64,000 nucleotides of DNA, from NCBI RefSeq assembly GCF_033958435.1, contig NC_134160.1, positions 8,481,001-8,545,000 on the forward strand. Reading direction: 5' to 3'. The DNA comes from Carettochelys insculpta. Lineage: Eukaryota > Chordata > Testudines > Carettochelyidae. The position numbers and the translations under genes were made by a program. The notes below the pieces were generated by a model, which did not search any database, was not told where the DNA came from, and saw nothing but the letters and a program-made list of their open reading frames with translations. Positions 46,967 to 59,438 of this stretch are shown here, piece after piece (within the stretch, counting starts at the first letter, position 1; each line of letters begins with the position of its first letter).

Positions 46967-47246
46967 CAGATTGAACCTCTCTGGCCCAGCAGCATCCATG
47001 GTCCAGCATGATTTTAGTTAGCCAGACAACCACTTTCCATAAATGTGGCCAACTTTCCTGTGGTCCCCTAAAGTTTGTTAACAGCCACCAGTCCTGGCTC
47101 TCAGTTTTCTGTGCTGTTATTTAGCTGTAATTTACCCCTAACTGTCTTTAAGAGCCCAGTAAGCAGTGCAAGTGTTGATAACACTGCTACAGAATATTGA
47201 CCTCCAGAGGTCTGGCAAATTCGGGGTGCCAGACTAGGTTGAATAA
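46967..47246 (+). mobile_element. Mariner-like MITE, copy 1
   Basis: TA then CAGATTGAACCTCTCTGG opens it and TGCCAGACTAGGTTGAA closes it. The interior contains 'gtcctggctctcagttttct' and 'tgctgttatttagctgtaat', which appear reversed in the copy at 56310. TA flanks suggest a Tc1/mariner-type element. Confidence 0.7.
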
Positions 47247-48255
47247 TTTCACAGACTTCTAAAACAGTTTTTTATAGACCATGTCATAACTTAAAAATCC
47301 AACAGGTTACACAGATCTGCATGCCATTAGCTGCCAATGACGTAAGAATCAGGTTATCAGAATGACCGTCACCAGTCACTAACAGAAATATGATCCGAAG
47401 CACTAAGCTGGTGTATTACCTGCACAGATTAAAACAATGGGAACTGCACAAAACCTACACCAAATCAGGCCCTTTTTCGACAAATAGCAATTACTGTGCA
47501 TTCATTTATTCCTAATTAGTGAGAGTTTATTCCTGCCAGTGTTGCAGTGGACAGGAAAACAGCACAATATTCATTCATTCATTAATAATGAATTTGAAAA
47601 AGGAAATGTACTGCAACATTGATGGAAATCATTTAATTTTTCACTTTGTAAGATTATTAATAGCAGCACGGGATGTATATATAATGCTGTAACCTGTGGA
47701 CTTTACAACAGACCAGCTGGAAGTCTGGGGTCCAAAAGAAAAGATCTTTGTACAGGAGCTGAATTCTGAGCTGGAAGGATTTCGGAGCAACTTTAATAAA
47801 TAACAGGAAAGAAAACCACTGAATAAAATGAACTGCATGCATTAAAATAACATGATAGCTACTTGGCCTACATGAGCATAGAATGAACAATGGATCACAC
47901 AGAACCTTCCATTGGCTGAATATGTAAGCTGGGCCATTTTCTTCATTGCTCAATACAGTAGCCTACTTGCTTGTCTACGTGGGTTTTTGGCTGGAGGGAG
48001 AACATTTATTTTAAAAAGGTTTTTCAACTGTGTCTCTAAACATTAGAAACAGGCTTGATGCTTGGAGCTGTCTTGGCCCTCATGATGCAAATGGGGAGGG
48101 CTTTGAACATGGCCTGCTAATGCACCTCTGCAGCAATGATCAAACTTCACAGGGGCCAGTTGCATTGTATTTCCACTCCCCAGAAGAAACTGTTGTCAAA
48201 TTCCTTAGTCTCTGTTCAAGTTCTCCTTTCAGGACTGGAAGAGTCAATCTTCCTC

Positions 48256-48790
48256 CAGTATCAGAGAGGTAGCTGTGTTAGTCTGTAGTTTCGAGAACAA
48301 CAAGAAGTCTTGTGGCACCTTATAGACTAACAGATATGTTGGAGCATAAGCTTTTGTGGGCAAAGACCCGCTTCATCAGATGCATGAGTGGGGGGGGGTA
48401 GTTTCAGAGGGGTATTTAAAGAATGGGGTCCCAGTAAAAGGGAGGGCCAGAGCTGACAAGGTCTATTCAGCAAGGTGGAAATGGCCCAGTATCAACAGTA
48501 CTATCAAAAGAGGAAAAAACAAGTCAGATCAGACAGGGGGATGTGAGCCTTTGTCAGAGTCTAATGAGATATTAACACCCAGGGCAGAGAAGCTGTTTTT
48601 GTAAGCTGCGAGCCACTCCCAGTCTCTGTTTAATCCTTGGTTAATGGAGTCAAATTTGCAGATAAATTGCAGCTCAGAGCTTCCTCCAGGTTTTCTTACT
48701 AGCCTCCTTTGTGAGGAATGATGGTCTTGTAGTAATACACTGGGCCAGTCTCTAGGAGAACTGCATTCAATCAGCTCTATTAATGTTTAC
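48256..48790 (+). repeat. 'GTAGCCGTGTTAGTCTG' repeat, long form
   Basis: The head gtatcagagaggtagctgtg and the body to 'cgcttcatcagatgcatgag' are followed by about 400 bp of additional sequence. This includes 'ttaacacccagggcagagaa', 'gcgagccactcccagtctct' and 'ttgcagataaattgcagctc'. I judge that extra sequence, from memory, to belong to the same reptile repeat. Confidence 0.65.
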
Positions 48791-50278
48791 GATTAACATG
48801 AATTCATATTATTGTAATGCTCAGAAGCCCATCACGGAACAGTCTCCATGGTGCTAGGTGCAGTACAGACAAAGAAGACAAAGACAGGCTTCATGTCTGA
48901 GAGCTTATGACTAAAATATAAGGCAGGAGGCAAAAGGAGGATACAAACAGATAGAGAAGCACAAGGAAACAAGACACTATTGATCAGCGTGACAGCTAGA
49001 TGCCTAACCTTGGTAAGTAGAGCTGAAAATTTTTCAGGGGAATACTTTATCTGTCAGAAAATGAACTTTTTGGTGGGAAAAGGTCAAAATGAATCATTTC
49101 CACTTTCCCGTTTTGAGAACATGGAAACATTTTGTTTTGAGACAGTCAAAGCATTTCATTTCTCTTTGTGTTTAGACTTTTAAAATATATCATAATATTA
49201 AAAGGATAGGATATTTACACACACAATATTTAAAATTCTAATTATTCAGAATAATCTAAAGGATTTACCATAATAAAAAATGTCTGATAGGTCCAAATTG
49301 CTTTGTTTTTTTTTAAATTTTCATGCCATACCAAATTTTGTCTTTTTGCTGCAACTCAGGACAAAAACAAAATTTGAAATATTGACATTTCCTGGTGAAA
49401 ATGAAATTTACATTTTTCAAACAGCTCTACTTGTTAATGCTTGGCTCCTTTGTGACCCAGGGCAAGTTGTTTAAACTCTCTGCACCAAAGTGTCTCACCT
49501 GTAAAATGGGAATAACAACATTTACTTTCTCCGTTCTTTTCTCTGCTGGGCCTATTTAACTTGTAAATGCTTCAGGGCAAGGACTGTCTCTTACACTATG
49601 TATGTACAGTTGTGCCCTGACTTTGGACAGGGCTAGAGACACTTGTGCAATGTTGCTAAATAAAAACCACCACCAACTACGGTGATGTGGAAAGGCTGCA
49701 CCAGCCCTTATGGTTCAGGAGGCAGAGTTCTCAAGAACAGCCGAGGCTAGTGGACAGACCAGAGCACCTGGGCGTGGCAGGGGAGTCCTACCCATGCTCC
49801 GAAACTGATTTTCTGTGTTACCTTGGGCAAGTCACTTAATGACACCAAGCCAAATCCTTGGTGATGCTTGTGCATCCTCACTGAAATCAGCTGGGGTTAA
49901 ACACATGTGACTAGGAGCAGAAAGCTAGTTTTCAACACCTGCCTCTCTAGAAGAGGGGTCATGGTATTAAGCTACCACAGAGGGGAGGCTGTGAGGATTA
50001 AGTAGATAGTGGGCCTCTTTTATGCCTTTATTTACAGCCATGTAACCCTGGCAAACTATGTTACACTCAGGACTGTGTGACCTCCAGCTACAGGCTTTGC
50101 TTCAGGCTGATGACTGAAGGTCATGGCTCAGCTGAAGTGGAATAGAGGCTGGAGGTGTGCCCTCTCATTACTGAAACTCCCTCAAGGGGCCAGCATCTGC
50201 TATTATAAGACAGCATGGAATGAGGGGAGAGACGAATTTTTTATTTATACATAGATATAGATGTAGATATACATATTT

Positions 50279-50296
50279 CTCTCTCTCTCTCTCTTT
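50279..50296. repeat. (CT)n microsatellite
   Basis: A CT run directly precedes the hAT transposon left end. Confidence 0.9.
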
Positions 50297-50693
50297 CTAC
50301 ATGCAGGGTCTGCAACCTATGGCTCCGGAGACACATGCGGCTCTTTAAGGACTTCTTTGTGGCTCTCAACAATATAATTGCAAAGTCAAAAACAAACAAA
50401 CCCTCCTGATTATTTTCAGAAACAGTGAATGTCTAAAGCCCGACAATGAACAACTCATATCCAAACATCAAATAATAGGTGATCTTGAAATGTTAGAAAG
50501 CTCCCCCTTTAATATGCGCAGTGCATTGTGGGATACGATACTGTATCTGTGTTTTGATTGTATCGCTGATAAAGTCTTAATTTTGAAAAGGAAAAGGAAG
50601 CTTGCAGCATTCCTGCTGTAAAGGGCAACACGCGTGTTAAGAAAACTGAAAATAAATATGAAGTAAAACTGGCATCATTAAAGTGGGGTTAGA

Positions 50694-50996
50694 ATGGCTT
50701 CCAAAAAGAGGAAAATTGACGATGCAAGCAGAATTTCATACTGAATGGACCCAATCCTTCGCATTTATATTGAGTTCCCCTGGGCTCCCTTTGTCTCACT
50801 TGCAAAGAGAACTTCGCCAACAACAAAAAAAATGCAACCTCGAGAGTGGTTTCCTCAAAAAACACACTATTTTTGTCAAACAGAAGCCTTCTGGAGATGC
50901 CAGGAAAGCTGTGGAAGAGATGCGACGCAAAGCAGACCAAAGTAGGAACACATTCGCTAAATGGGTTAAATCACTGAGTAGCATAACTGGCTAGTT
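50694..50996 (+). pseudogene. hAT transposase N-terminal relic (BED-finger type)
   Basis: A start region encoding MASKKRKIDD shifts frame. It continues as EWTQSFAFILSSPGLPL, then KKCNLESGFLKKHTIF, and then RKADQSRNTFAKWVKS before a stop at about 50994. Order and wording fit the N-terminal part of hAT transposases of the group from which vertebrate ZBED5- and GTF2IRD2-like genes were domesticated. In these the CNLE...KKH block belongs to a BED-type zinc finger. The upstream Cys pair is lost here (PLSHLQRELR). Frameshifts and the missing C-terminal two thirds make it non-functional. It lies in the RUNX3 intron in antisense orientation. Confidence 0.75.
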
Positions 50997-51352
50997 TTGT
51001 GGCAGCTCAAGAGATCGTGAAATGAGGACAGCCATTTACAGATGGTGAATATATAAAAGAGTGCTATATCAAAGTATCAGAGCTGCTATACGGTGATTTC
51101 AAAAACAAAAAACAAAATTGTTCAGAATCTGCCATCAGGAAGATAGTGGGAGAAACACACAGATGGAAAGTGTGAGGAAACAAAGTTTGTGAACATCCTC
51201 CAGTAAACATGTATGTATCATATTACAAAGCTTTGTCTCTGCGCTGTTCTTAAAATAGAGGTTACAAAAAGCATGGTTTGATGTTAATTATTAAGGACTA
51301 TCTTGTATTCACACGCAGTGTGGTTCTTGAATTAGAGTTTTTTACCAAATCC

Positions 51353-51373
51353 AAAAAAAAAAAAAAAAAAAAA
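51353..51373. repeat. Poly(A) tract
   Basis: Twenty-one A residues lie inside the right part of the hAT element. Confidence 0.95.
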
Positions 51374-52580
51374 TTGTTCTTGCTATTTTGGTTGCTGACC
51401 TCTGTTCTATATATCTTCTCTCTATATATCCCCAGTGATACAGCCCACAGAACGAAGTTTACTTGCCTCTTGGAGAAGAGCTAACCTACAGATGTTTAAC
51501 ATCTGGGGGTGGGGAGAGGAGGTGGGCTGGCAGTGGATGCTGAAGGGAGCTGAGCCAGGTGAGGGAGGGTTTCAGTTACTCAGAAGCAGGTTCAGCTTGT
51601 GGCTTTAGGGAGGAATTTGTTCCAGCTTTCTTTGCCTCCTGCTGTGGTGTGAACTGTTCCGAACATGACCTGCCCCCTCCCCACTTGGAGCGTTAGGGAA
51701 TTCTGATGATATTTTACAATAGTAAAACTCTCTCAGCTGGTCCCAAACAAACAGTCAGGAACAAAGCCATCAATGACATGTGGGTTGTCTAACTCAGCCC
51801 AGGTAGAAGGGGATTCCCTAAAAATGGAATTTTCAAGGGGAAAAATGGAAAAACTAGACTGGACGTTTTTGGCCTAGTCATGACTCAAGGCAATCACACA
51901 ATGCAAAAATGTCATGTTGTGATGCAAGGATGCGAGATGGCGATATTTTCCCCAGACTCAAATAGTTTACAGGCCTGCTAATCAGTGCCATGAATGACAC
52001 AAGCTGAGGAAGGAGAAAATGTCCTGGTAAATTTCAGATTCTCACTTGCAACATTCAGGGTAACGGCAGCTTCTCTCCTTCGAGAATCAGCATCAGGTTT
52101 GGCAGGATAAACTAAACAATTCATTACATCTCCAGCTCGCTAAACCAGCATCTCTCTAAAGATTTTACACCGCTACCAAAATGATCAATCTTCACTGATT
52201 AGGGCCAAATTCAGCATCAATTTTAGGTACAGTTGACAGTACAGTCAATGGTAAAGGTACTAACTTCCACCAGAGTTAATCTGAGTTTAACTGATCTATT
52301 TTCCGTTTTCTGCCTCCTGAGGATTCTGTTGCTAGCAGCTGTGGATATTCAAAGGTCTGCCCAGGAGCTGCAGTTCATCTAAGTTGGGCCCTATCTAAAT
52401 AAAGAGCTGCAAAGGAGGAAAAAAAAGGAAATTCCACAGGAAGTTCAAATATTTTATTACTTCCTGTTTGTACAAGTATGTCAACAATTGGCATTTAAAA
52501 GCGCGATTTGTTTAAAATGTAAGGTGTCAGCTTGAAAAATTGTTCTTCTTCCAGATCTAACCCACAAGAGGTTTTAGCGC

Positions 52581-52624
52581 AATAAATAATAATATAATAA
52601 TAATAATAATAATAATAATAAATG
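52581..52624. repeat. (AAT)n microsatellite
   Basis: An AAT/ATA run with minor interruptions at its left end. Confidence 0.95.
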
Positions 52625-53734
52625 AAAAAGATAACCATGTAGACGTTTCAGAGTAATTCTTTCCTGGTGCATGTACTCCGTGGTTCGGCATTTTAGAGAG
52701 GATGCATGTTGTAAACTCTCCCATCATATTTCTTGAATGGCTGTTTTTCAAAACCCACCCTCTCACATTCCTCTCATGCGGGACTGACTGCTGGAGGAAA
52801 ACGGCCAGTGCAAATGAGAACTGCCCAGTCCAACTTCCTGGCTGTAACTCATTTAATCAGTAACTCCATTCCTTATTATTTGGGCCTGCCATTTGTATTG
52901 GGTGCAAAGTTAGGGTCTACATAAAGGTCCCTTTGAAAAATGACAGCCCTGAAGACTTGAATACACTGTCTTGACTCTTTTGTTCTTACAGGATTTAAAT
53001 GGATAAAACCAGATTTGAACACCTCTTCTCTGTCAGCTGCAACATTCACACCACAAGCCATATTTCAACCTCCAGACTGCGGGTTTTGGTCTGACCTGGT
53101 GTAGACAGAAGAACAGTCACTGATCCAGATTCCAAACCCATCTCCCTAAAATTCATGGACATTTTGGTCTGGAGTTGGCATTTGGGCACACCACTAGTTA
53201 GAAGATCTGCTTAAGAATAGCGGTGCAGAGAGCAAAAACCCAGGAGAAAGCCCTGTGTTCAAAAGATAAGGGCATTACAGAAGGAGAAAAAACAAACCTC
53301 AACCCCAACCTATACTGGTGGTTTCAGAGGCTCCCCACACCCCTTCCTGCAAGCTGGGGATGGTGTTTTGTACAGGGGTGGGGCGTATTTCTGATTGGAT
53401 ATTCAACAACATCTGCACAAGGAACTCTCACCATCTGAGAAGATGATGCCTTGGGATTTCCCTGTCCAAGTATTACAAATGGCTGATTCCTTTAGTACCA
53501 AAGATGGCTTTCTTGCCATATCCAGCCAGCCTGATGGCCTTCCTAGCCCTGTACCCTGCCTCCAGCACTGGTCGACACCTGATGCTGCAAGAGAAGGAAC
53601 AAACAATGCTGCAGATGGCACTGGTGGGGCAGGGGGGAGGCCATGGCTACCCTTGCAGTGGTCAGCTAATGGCCAGAAGCAAGGGGATAAATAACAACAA
53701 GAATACTAAGCTCTTGTCAAGACAGCTCCAGCTG

Positions 53735-53850
53735 CTTTGCAAAATAGGTCAGTGTCATTATCCCCATGCTATAGATGGGGAAACTGAGGCATAACAAGGG
53801 GAAGCGACTTGCTCAGGGTCACCCAGAAGCAAGACCAGGACTAGAATGAC
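53735..53850 (-). repeat. MIR-like CORE-SINE fragment
   Basis: 'cattatccccatgctataga', ggggaaactgaggca and 'cttgctcagggtcacccaga' on the plus strand are in the opposite orientation to the 25900 copy. Confidence 0.65.
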
Positions 53851-53889
53851 AATCTTCCGAGGCCCAGAGCAGCATTCAACTCTCTAGAC

Positions 53890-54479
53890 CGGGCTGGGCG
53901 AGATACTGCCCATGCCTGAGATCTGGTCCACCAATCCTTTTAATCCAACCTGTGGCCTGCCCCTATGGCTACCGAGCCAGTAGAGCTTCATGTGCTGCCC
54001 CCACTCCCAGCAAAATCTTTCAACTCTTATTGTCTGGAGACCGGCCAATGGGAGCTGAGAGATTCTGCTGGGGGGCAGGGCAATGTTCAAAGAGCCACAA
54101 GGGAAGCCTGCTTGAGAGGGTTGCTGGGGAGGAGCTGCTTAGGGATGTGCCTCCTGGCCACCCCCTGCCTCTGGCGCTGCACCCCAACTCCCTCCCAGGC
54201 CCTGCACACCCCCTTGTACCACTTCCCCAGTCCAGAATCCTCTCCTATATCCATAGCCCCTCCCGGACCCTGCACCCCAATCCCCTGTCCCAGGTCACAA
54301 CCCCCTCCTTCAGCCAAACTCCCACTCAGACCCTACACCCTGTCCTGCACCCCAGGCCCCTACCCTGAGCTCCCTCCCGCACCCAGCCTCCATCCTAAAC
54401 CCCTCAAATCCTCCACAGAGAAGTGTGGTCCTTCACCATTCACGTAGCCCCTCACATCAAAAATTATGGCCCACCCCTG
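53890..54479. mobile_element. hAT element with CAGGGGTGGGC ends and TSD
   Basis: The left end CGGGCTGGGCGAGA and right end GGCCCACCCCTG are inverted. They are flanked by CTCTAGAC (53882-53889) and CCCTAGAC (54480-54487), 7 of 8 identical. The right half is a degenerate C-rich array of 'ccctgcaccccaa' words. Open frames of up to 160 codons there come from that low-complexity sequence and are not genes. Confidence 0.8.
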
Positions 54480-56309
54480 CCCTAGACATTACCTCCCATG
54501 GAGAAGGGAGCGTATAAAAAGCCACGAGTAACCGTAATACACACACTCCAACAAACAAGGCACAGAAAACCAGATGGTGAGGAAGTCTCAGCCCACACAC
54601 ACCACAACGTTACCATCAGGTCATCAAGAATCTTTAATCCCCATACCGAAATGCAAAGGAGGAGTGGAAATGGTTCAGTCCGACTGTTGGCGAGCATTGA
54701 TTACGGGAGAAGTTCAGAGAAAACCAAGTTGTAAGAATTTTAAACCGTGAAAAGCTTTGATTAGAGAGGCAGCCTGGCCTAGTGGAAAGGGCTGGAGTGT
54801 CAGGACATCAGGTTCTCTCCCTTAGCCAAGGCCCTCTGTTTCCTTTTGTCTATTTGCAAACTCTTTAGGCAGGGGCTCTTTCTTACTATGTGTATGTAAA
54901 TCCCCAGATATGATGGGGCTCCAGTTTTAGCAAGAACACTACCTTCTTAGGAAAAAAAAAATCATTGCATCTCATCACCTGGGCTCTGACCACTTCAAAC
55001 AAAAAGTATCACATCAAGCCAGCCCTGATGGCTGACCTTCAAAACCTCAGCACTCTTATCCAAAATTTAAAAAGAATCACCATATAAACCCCACAAAAAC
55101 TGAACCAAGTCAAACCATTTCACAGTGATGTTTGTTACACTCTGAGCCTGGTCTGGCACTAATTGGAGTCGAGGGCCCCAGCATCTGCAGAAAACATTTT
55201 CAGAAGCACATTTAGAAGGATCGAAATGTTCCCCTTCAATCTTGACTCCAACAGCTGTAAGCCAGAGAGAACAAATTCTGCCTTCTTGTCCAAGAGGGTA
55301 GCACTACATAAACCTCAGCAGAGAAATGTGAAGTCTGGGCAAATCATTCCAGTTAAATGCAAGGCAGAAAGCAGCAAGGCAGCCACTGGCAGCGAAGAAC
55401 CAGAAAGGCCATGATTTGAAAACAAGGGAAGGAATGCAAAGTAAATATGGAGGGGTTTTACTCCCATATAGTTTCATTCAGCCACAGACGAGGGGTGGCT
55501 GGGGAGTGAGGGAAGTGGTTTCAGCAGATGTTAATGAGCATGCTCAGTACATGTGATATAAAGCAAATAAGGAGTGGGACATGTGACTGCATGTGACACA
55601 CAGACCCCTATGCATTGCCTTTGCATGCATCACGAGGTACAATGGGATCATGGTCCATGACTGTTGATCGAAGGTGCGAACTCAGTACAAATAAATAATA
55701 AAGCTGGGAGAATTCTTCCATCTGGTTAACCTAGAGGACTTACCCAGTGCACCTAAATTCAATGGAGCAGCCATGCAAGCCTATGAAGGCCCAAACCAAC
55801 GCGGTTTTAATCACATGGGGCAGGCAGATTGGAGATGCCCTTGGCTCAGCGATGTCACAATTTACATTTGATCCAAACAAAACTCAAGAGCAACAAAGGC
55901 ATTTCTGCCACTGAGCAGCGCAGAGAGTTTTTTAAACAAAAGAACCCCTCTTGCCACAGAACCTGAAACTGTAACTGAGTATAAATCAAAAAAGGGCACA
56001 TGGATTCAGTGCTTTGCATGGATCTGATTGAAAGACGTGTGCAAAGAAAATGAACCCTGGAAAGGAGAGGGGACTTTTAAAGCCCTTGCTGTTTTAACTG
56101 TCTAAGGAAAACCATATAAAGAAATGGATTTGTTTACAAAGAGTCCAACTGCTAGACTGTGCTGGGCACCATTAGCTTCAAAGAGACTGACAGACGCTCT
56201 GCACTGCTCAGGATTGAGCTAGTGGCTATTTTTTAAGTTGGCACATTTGCCTGAAGCTTGAGGGCTATAAGGGACAGAACAATAAAGCCACACTCTGCCA
56301 AACACATTA

Positions 56310-56612
56310 CAGGTTGAACCCCTCTACTCCAGCATCCTCAGGACCTGTCTGATGCTGCACCAGAGAATTTACTGAACCACGGGAGGTCAAGATTGTCTAG
56401 CAGCATCACCAACACTTCCACTGCTTACTGGTCTCTTAGAAGAGATTTGGGAGTAAATTGCAGCTAAATAACAGCACAGAACACTGAGAACCAGGACTGG
56501 TGGCTGGAAACAGACTTTATCGGACCACGGGAAACTTAGCCAGCCAGATATCCACTTATTATGGGTGTGGCCAACCAGACCAGAGAATGCCAGACTAGAG
56601 CGATTCAACCCA
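56310..56612 (-). mobile_element. Mariner-like MITE, copy 2
   Basis: TA then CAGGTTGAACCCCTCTACTC opens it; TAGAGCGATTCAACCCA then TA closes it. The interior is the reverse complement of the 46967 copy (aattgcagctaaataacagc, agaaccaggactggtgg). The ends are inverted and both are preceded by TA. Confidence 0.75.
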
Positions 56613-56874
56613 TAATAGTGCTATTTGCAAAAGCACACAGGGCTGCATACAAGCAGCTTTCAATACATAGATAAAGTGTGGGCTTACAACATTCACCATC
56701 TCCAAGAACTGCTGCCAATCACACTCTCACGAGTGTTCTCATGACGTGCCAGTCCCATGGAATCAACAGGCACATTAACACAATAAAAAGGCTGGTGCTT
56801 TGGGCCCCCTTGCTCCATAACCGCCTGCTCCACGCACTCTCCCCTGCCCACCTGGTTCCGAATAAAACGCATCA

Positions 56875-57036
<162 letters not shown>

Positions 57037-57539
57037 TCAAGAAGCAAAGGGTGTCGAGAGGCTAAAGCCCAGATTTGGGAAACGATCATGAAGCCACAAA
57101 TGCTGCTGTACAAATGACACTAAGGGAGCGTCGGTTTTGCATATTTAAGTCCACGAGGGGCTGTTTGGTGCTTGCAGGCACCAAGAAATTGGACCTGGTC
57201 CCACTGGAGTCAACAGCGAACCTCCCACTGAGAGAACTGGGCTCATTTCAGAATCAGAGCCAGAATCTTTTTTGATACATTACAACAGCTGTGATTGTTC
57301 CCCTGCACCCCTTACCTAGGACAGTTTCCTTCTTCCCATGTGCTAGGGCATCACCTCCTCCTTGTACAAATCCAACCACGAAACCCAGTGCTGTCTTCTC
57401 ATTTCCTCTCACTACTCCCAGCTCTGGAGCTCCAAGCTCTCCAGGACCCAGGCTCTCGAAGGGCCCCATTCTACAACCACAGTTCATGCTGGCAGTCCCA
57501 GAGAGAGCTCAGGGCAAACTTCTCAACATGAATCAGGGT

Positions 57540-57738
57540 CAGTGTTCCCTGTAAGATGAGCGTCTGGGCAGCCACCCAGGAGAGATTTTGGTGCCGCTCA
57601 GCTTATTAACAGAGCACCCACAGCTGCCTACAGCCAGCAGCATGGGTTTCTACTGGTGGTGCACATCTGCATGTGCGTCAGTGCATGCAACAAAATTTAT
57701 TCCGCTCATGGATGGAAAAAAACTTAGAGGGAACATCG
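57540..57738 (-). mobile_element. hAT MITE, 'CAGTGTTCCCTCTAA' family, copy 10
   Basis: The left end CAGTGTTCCCTGTAAG and right end TTAGAGGGAACATCG are nearly intact in reverse orientation. Flanks atcagggt and gacagggt agree at 6 of 8 bases. Confidence 0.85.
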
Positions 57739-59116
57739 GACAGGGTTCCAGAATTGGGCCCATAAAAATGAAGTATTTTAAAAATAATAGATACATACAT
57801 TTGGAGGATAAGGATAGATAGACAGATAGATGGAGGCCTGGTTGTGGAAACACTTACTACCAAGAGTGGTACATGCTGCCACGTGCAGTTCTGTTAACTT
57901 TGTTAGGACTGCACCCAGCAGTAAGTATTTGCATGACAAAGTCCTAAATTATCACTGATTTGAATTTATTGTCATAAATGTCCTTCCATGAGCAGCCCCG
58001 TTTCTTCCTCATGGTTCCTACTGTTCCCCACTCTCCCTCTGTTCTTCGTTCTGTGGTCATTCTTCCCCTCCTTATCTGGAGACAAAGTCCATAAAAGCTG
58101 AACCTTGCATCTGAACCGCCCCGATCTCTGGTGGCGAGGATAAAAAGGAAGCAGGACCCAAATCAATCCCTCCTGCTTTCAGTTTTGAAAAACGAAAAGG
58201 TGACCAATGAGGGTTTGAGACTCTTCTGTCGTGTTCACATTGTGGGCTCCCACTCATTTGCTTACCAGTCCCTACAGGAGATAGGCTGATAGGGAAATGA
58301 TTTAACTGATCAGTCATAAGGATACAGGCTTTGTCAATAGGGACAGAGGTGGGGGGGGGCAGAATTTAAATTACATTTTACAAGTTAATGACTTTTTATT
58401 TTTAAATAGGGATGGCATTGTGAAATGGCTTGGGGAGAGTCTGTGTCTTAGTTAATCATCCCAAATTATTATGCTGCTCTGATGTAGACACATGTTCACC
58501 CAGAGCTCTGACAGCACTTTGGTATGGACGACGCTCCCATGATGTTTCTTTTACTGTGGAGGAACCAGAGACACCAAGAAGTTAAATGACTTGGTGAAGG
58601 TCACACGGTGACTCAACAACAACAGAGCCAAGAATGGGAACAAGCCCTGGAAATTGGTACCCCACCATTCCAGCCACTTAGACAATACTCTCTTTCACAA
58701 CTGAGACTGCAACCCAAGGGACAGATCCTCAGCTGGTATGAACTGCCATCATCTCCAAGAATTTTGTTTCCTCATTGCCTTCTCTGACCACTGGACTACA
58801 CCGTCTCAGAGCTTAGAAGAAAACCCCAGGCCTTATGCCTTAACCATTAAATCATAGTTGCCCTTTTGGGACTGGACTATGCTCAGCACCAGTGGACGCT
58901 CATTGATATTATCACAGACTCACTGTCTAGCCAGAATGCAGGATTTAACAATGCCATTGTTATAATAGATTCTATTCCTGCCAGCTGTCAAAATTGTTTG
59001 TGTTATGAGTTTGTAGCTGTTTCTCCTTGACTACTACTTGGAAAGCAAATTTGCTACCATATATCTCGTCTGGAGAAATCCCATTTTGCTGTCTTTAGGT
59101 CTTGGAAAATTCTTTT

Positions 59117-59118
<2 letters not shown>

Positions 59119-59193
<75 letters not shown>
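59119..59193. repeat. (CA)n microsatellite, about 37 units
   Basis: An uninterrupted 75-bp CA run, the longest simple repeat in the window, and likely polymorphic. Confidence 0.98.
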
Positions 59194-59195
<2 letters not shown>

Positions 59196-59204
59196 CATTT
59201 CCTT

Positions 59205-59438
59205 CAGTGTGGTCTGCGGCCCAGTACTGGTCCTTGAAAACACCGGTCCTTATAAAATATACAAATTATCACTATGTAATATTATTGTGAATGAATAAAT
59301 ACAAAAAATAGTGAAAATTTATTCATTATTCATTTTTTTAATATGTGTTTACATTTTTGGGCTGCAAAAAGAAAAAAAAAAGTACTGAAAGAAAAAAAAA
59401 ACAGGTCCCAGCTTTATGAAAAGTTTGGGGAAACCCTG
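59205..59438. mobile_element. hAT-like MITE with CAGTGTGGTCTG end
   Basis: The left CAGTGTGGTCTGCGG and right TTTGGGGAAACCCTG ends are diverged. The interior 'cagtactggtccttgaaaac' and 'ggtcccagctttatgaaaag' is AT-rich. No target duplication is visible. Confidence 0.5.

Larger units (their letters stand above)
50303..51404 (+). mobile_element. Decayed hAT DNA transposon with transposase remnant
   Basis: The left end GCAGGGTCTGCAACC and right end GGTTGCTGACCTCTG are inverted. Flanks TTCTACAT (50295-50302) and TTCTATAT (51405-51412) agree at 7 of 8 bases. The element is about 1.1 kb. It carries the beginning of a transposase frame (50694-50996) but lacks the catalytic and dimerisation parts, so it is an internally deleted copy. 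Confidence 0.85.

Noticed and set aside
53952..54447. Open frames of 138 and 160 codons
   Set aside because: They fall inside a hAT element with a C-rich degenerate array. Translation is low-complexity Pro/Ser/Leu in two frames at once.
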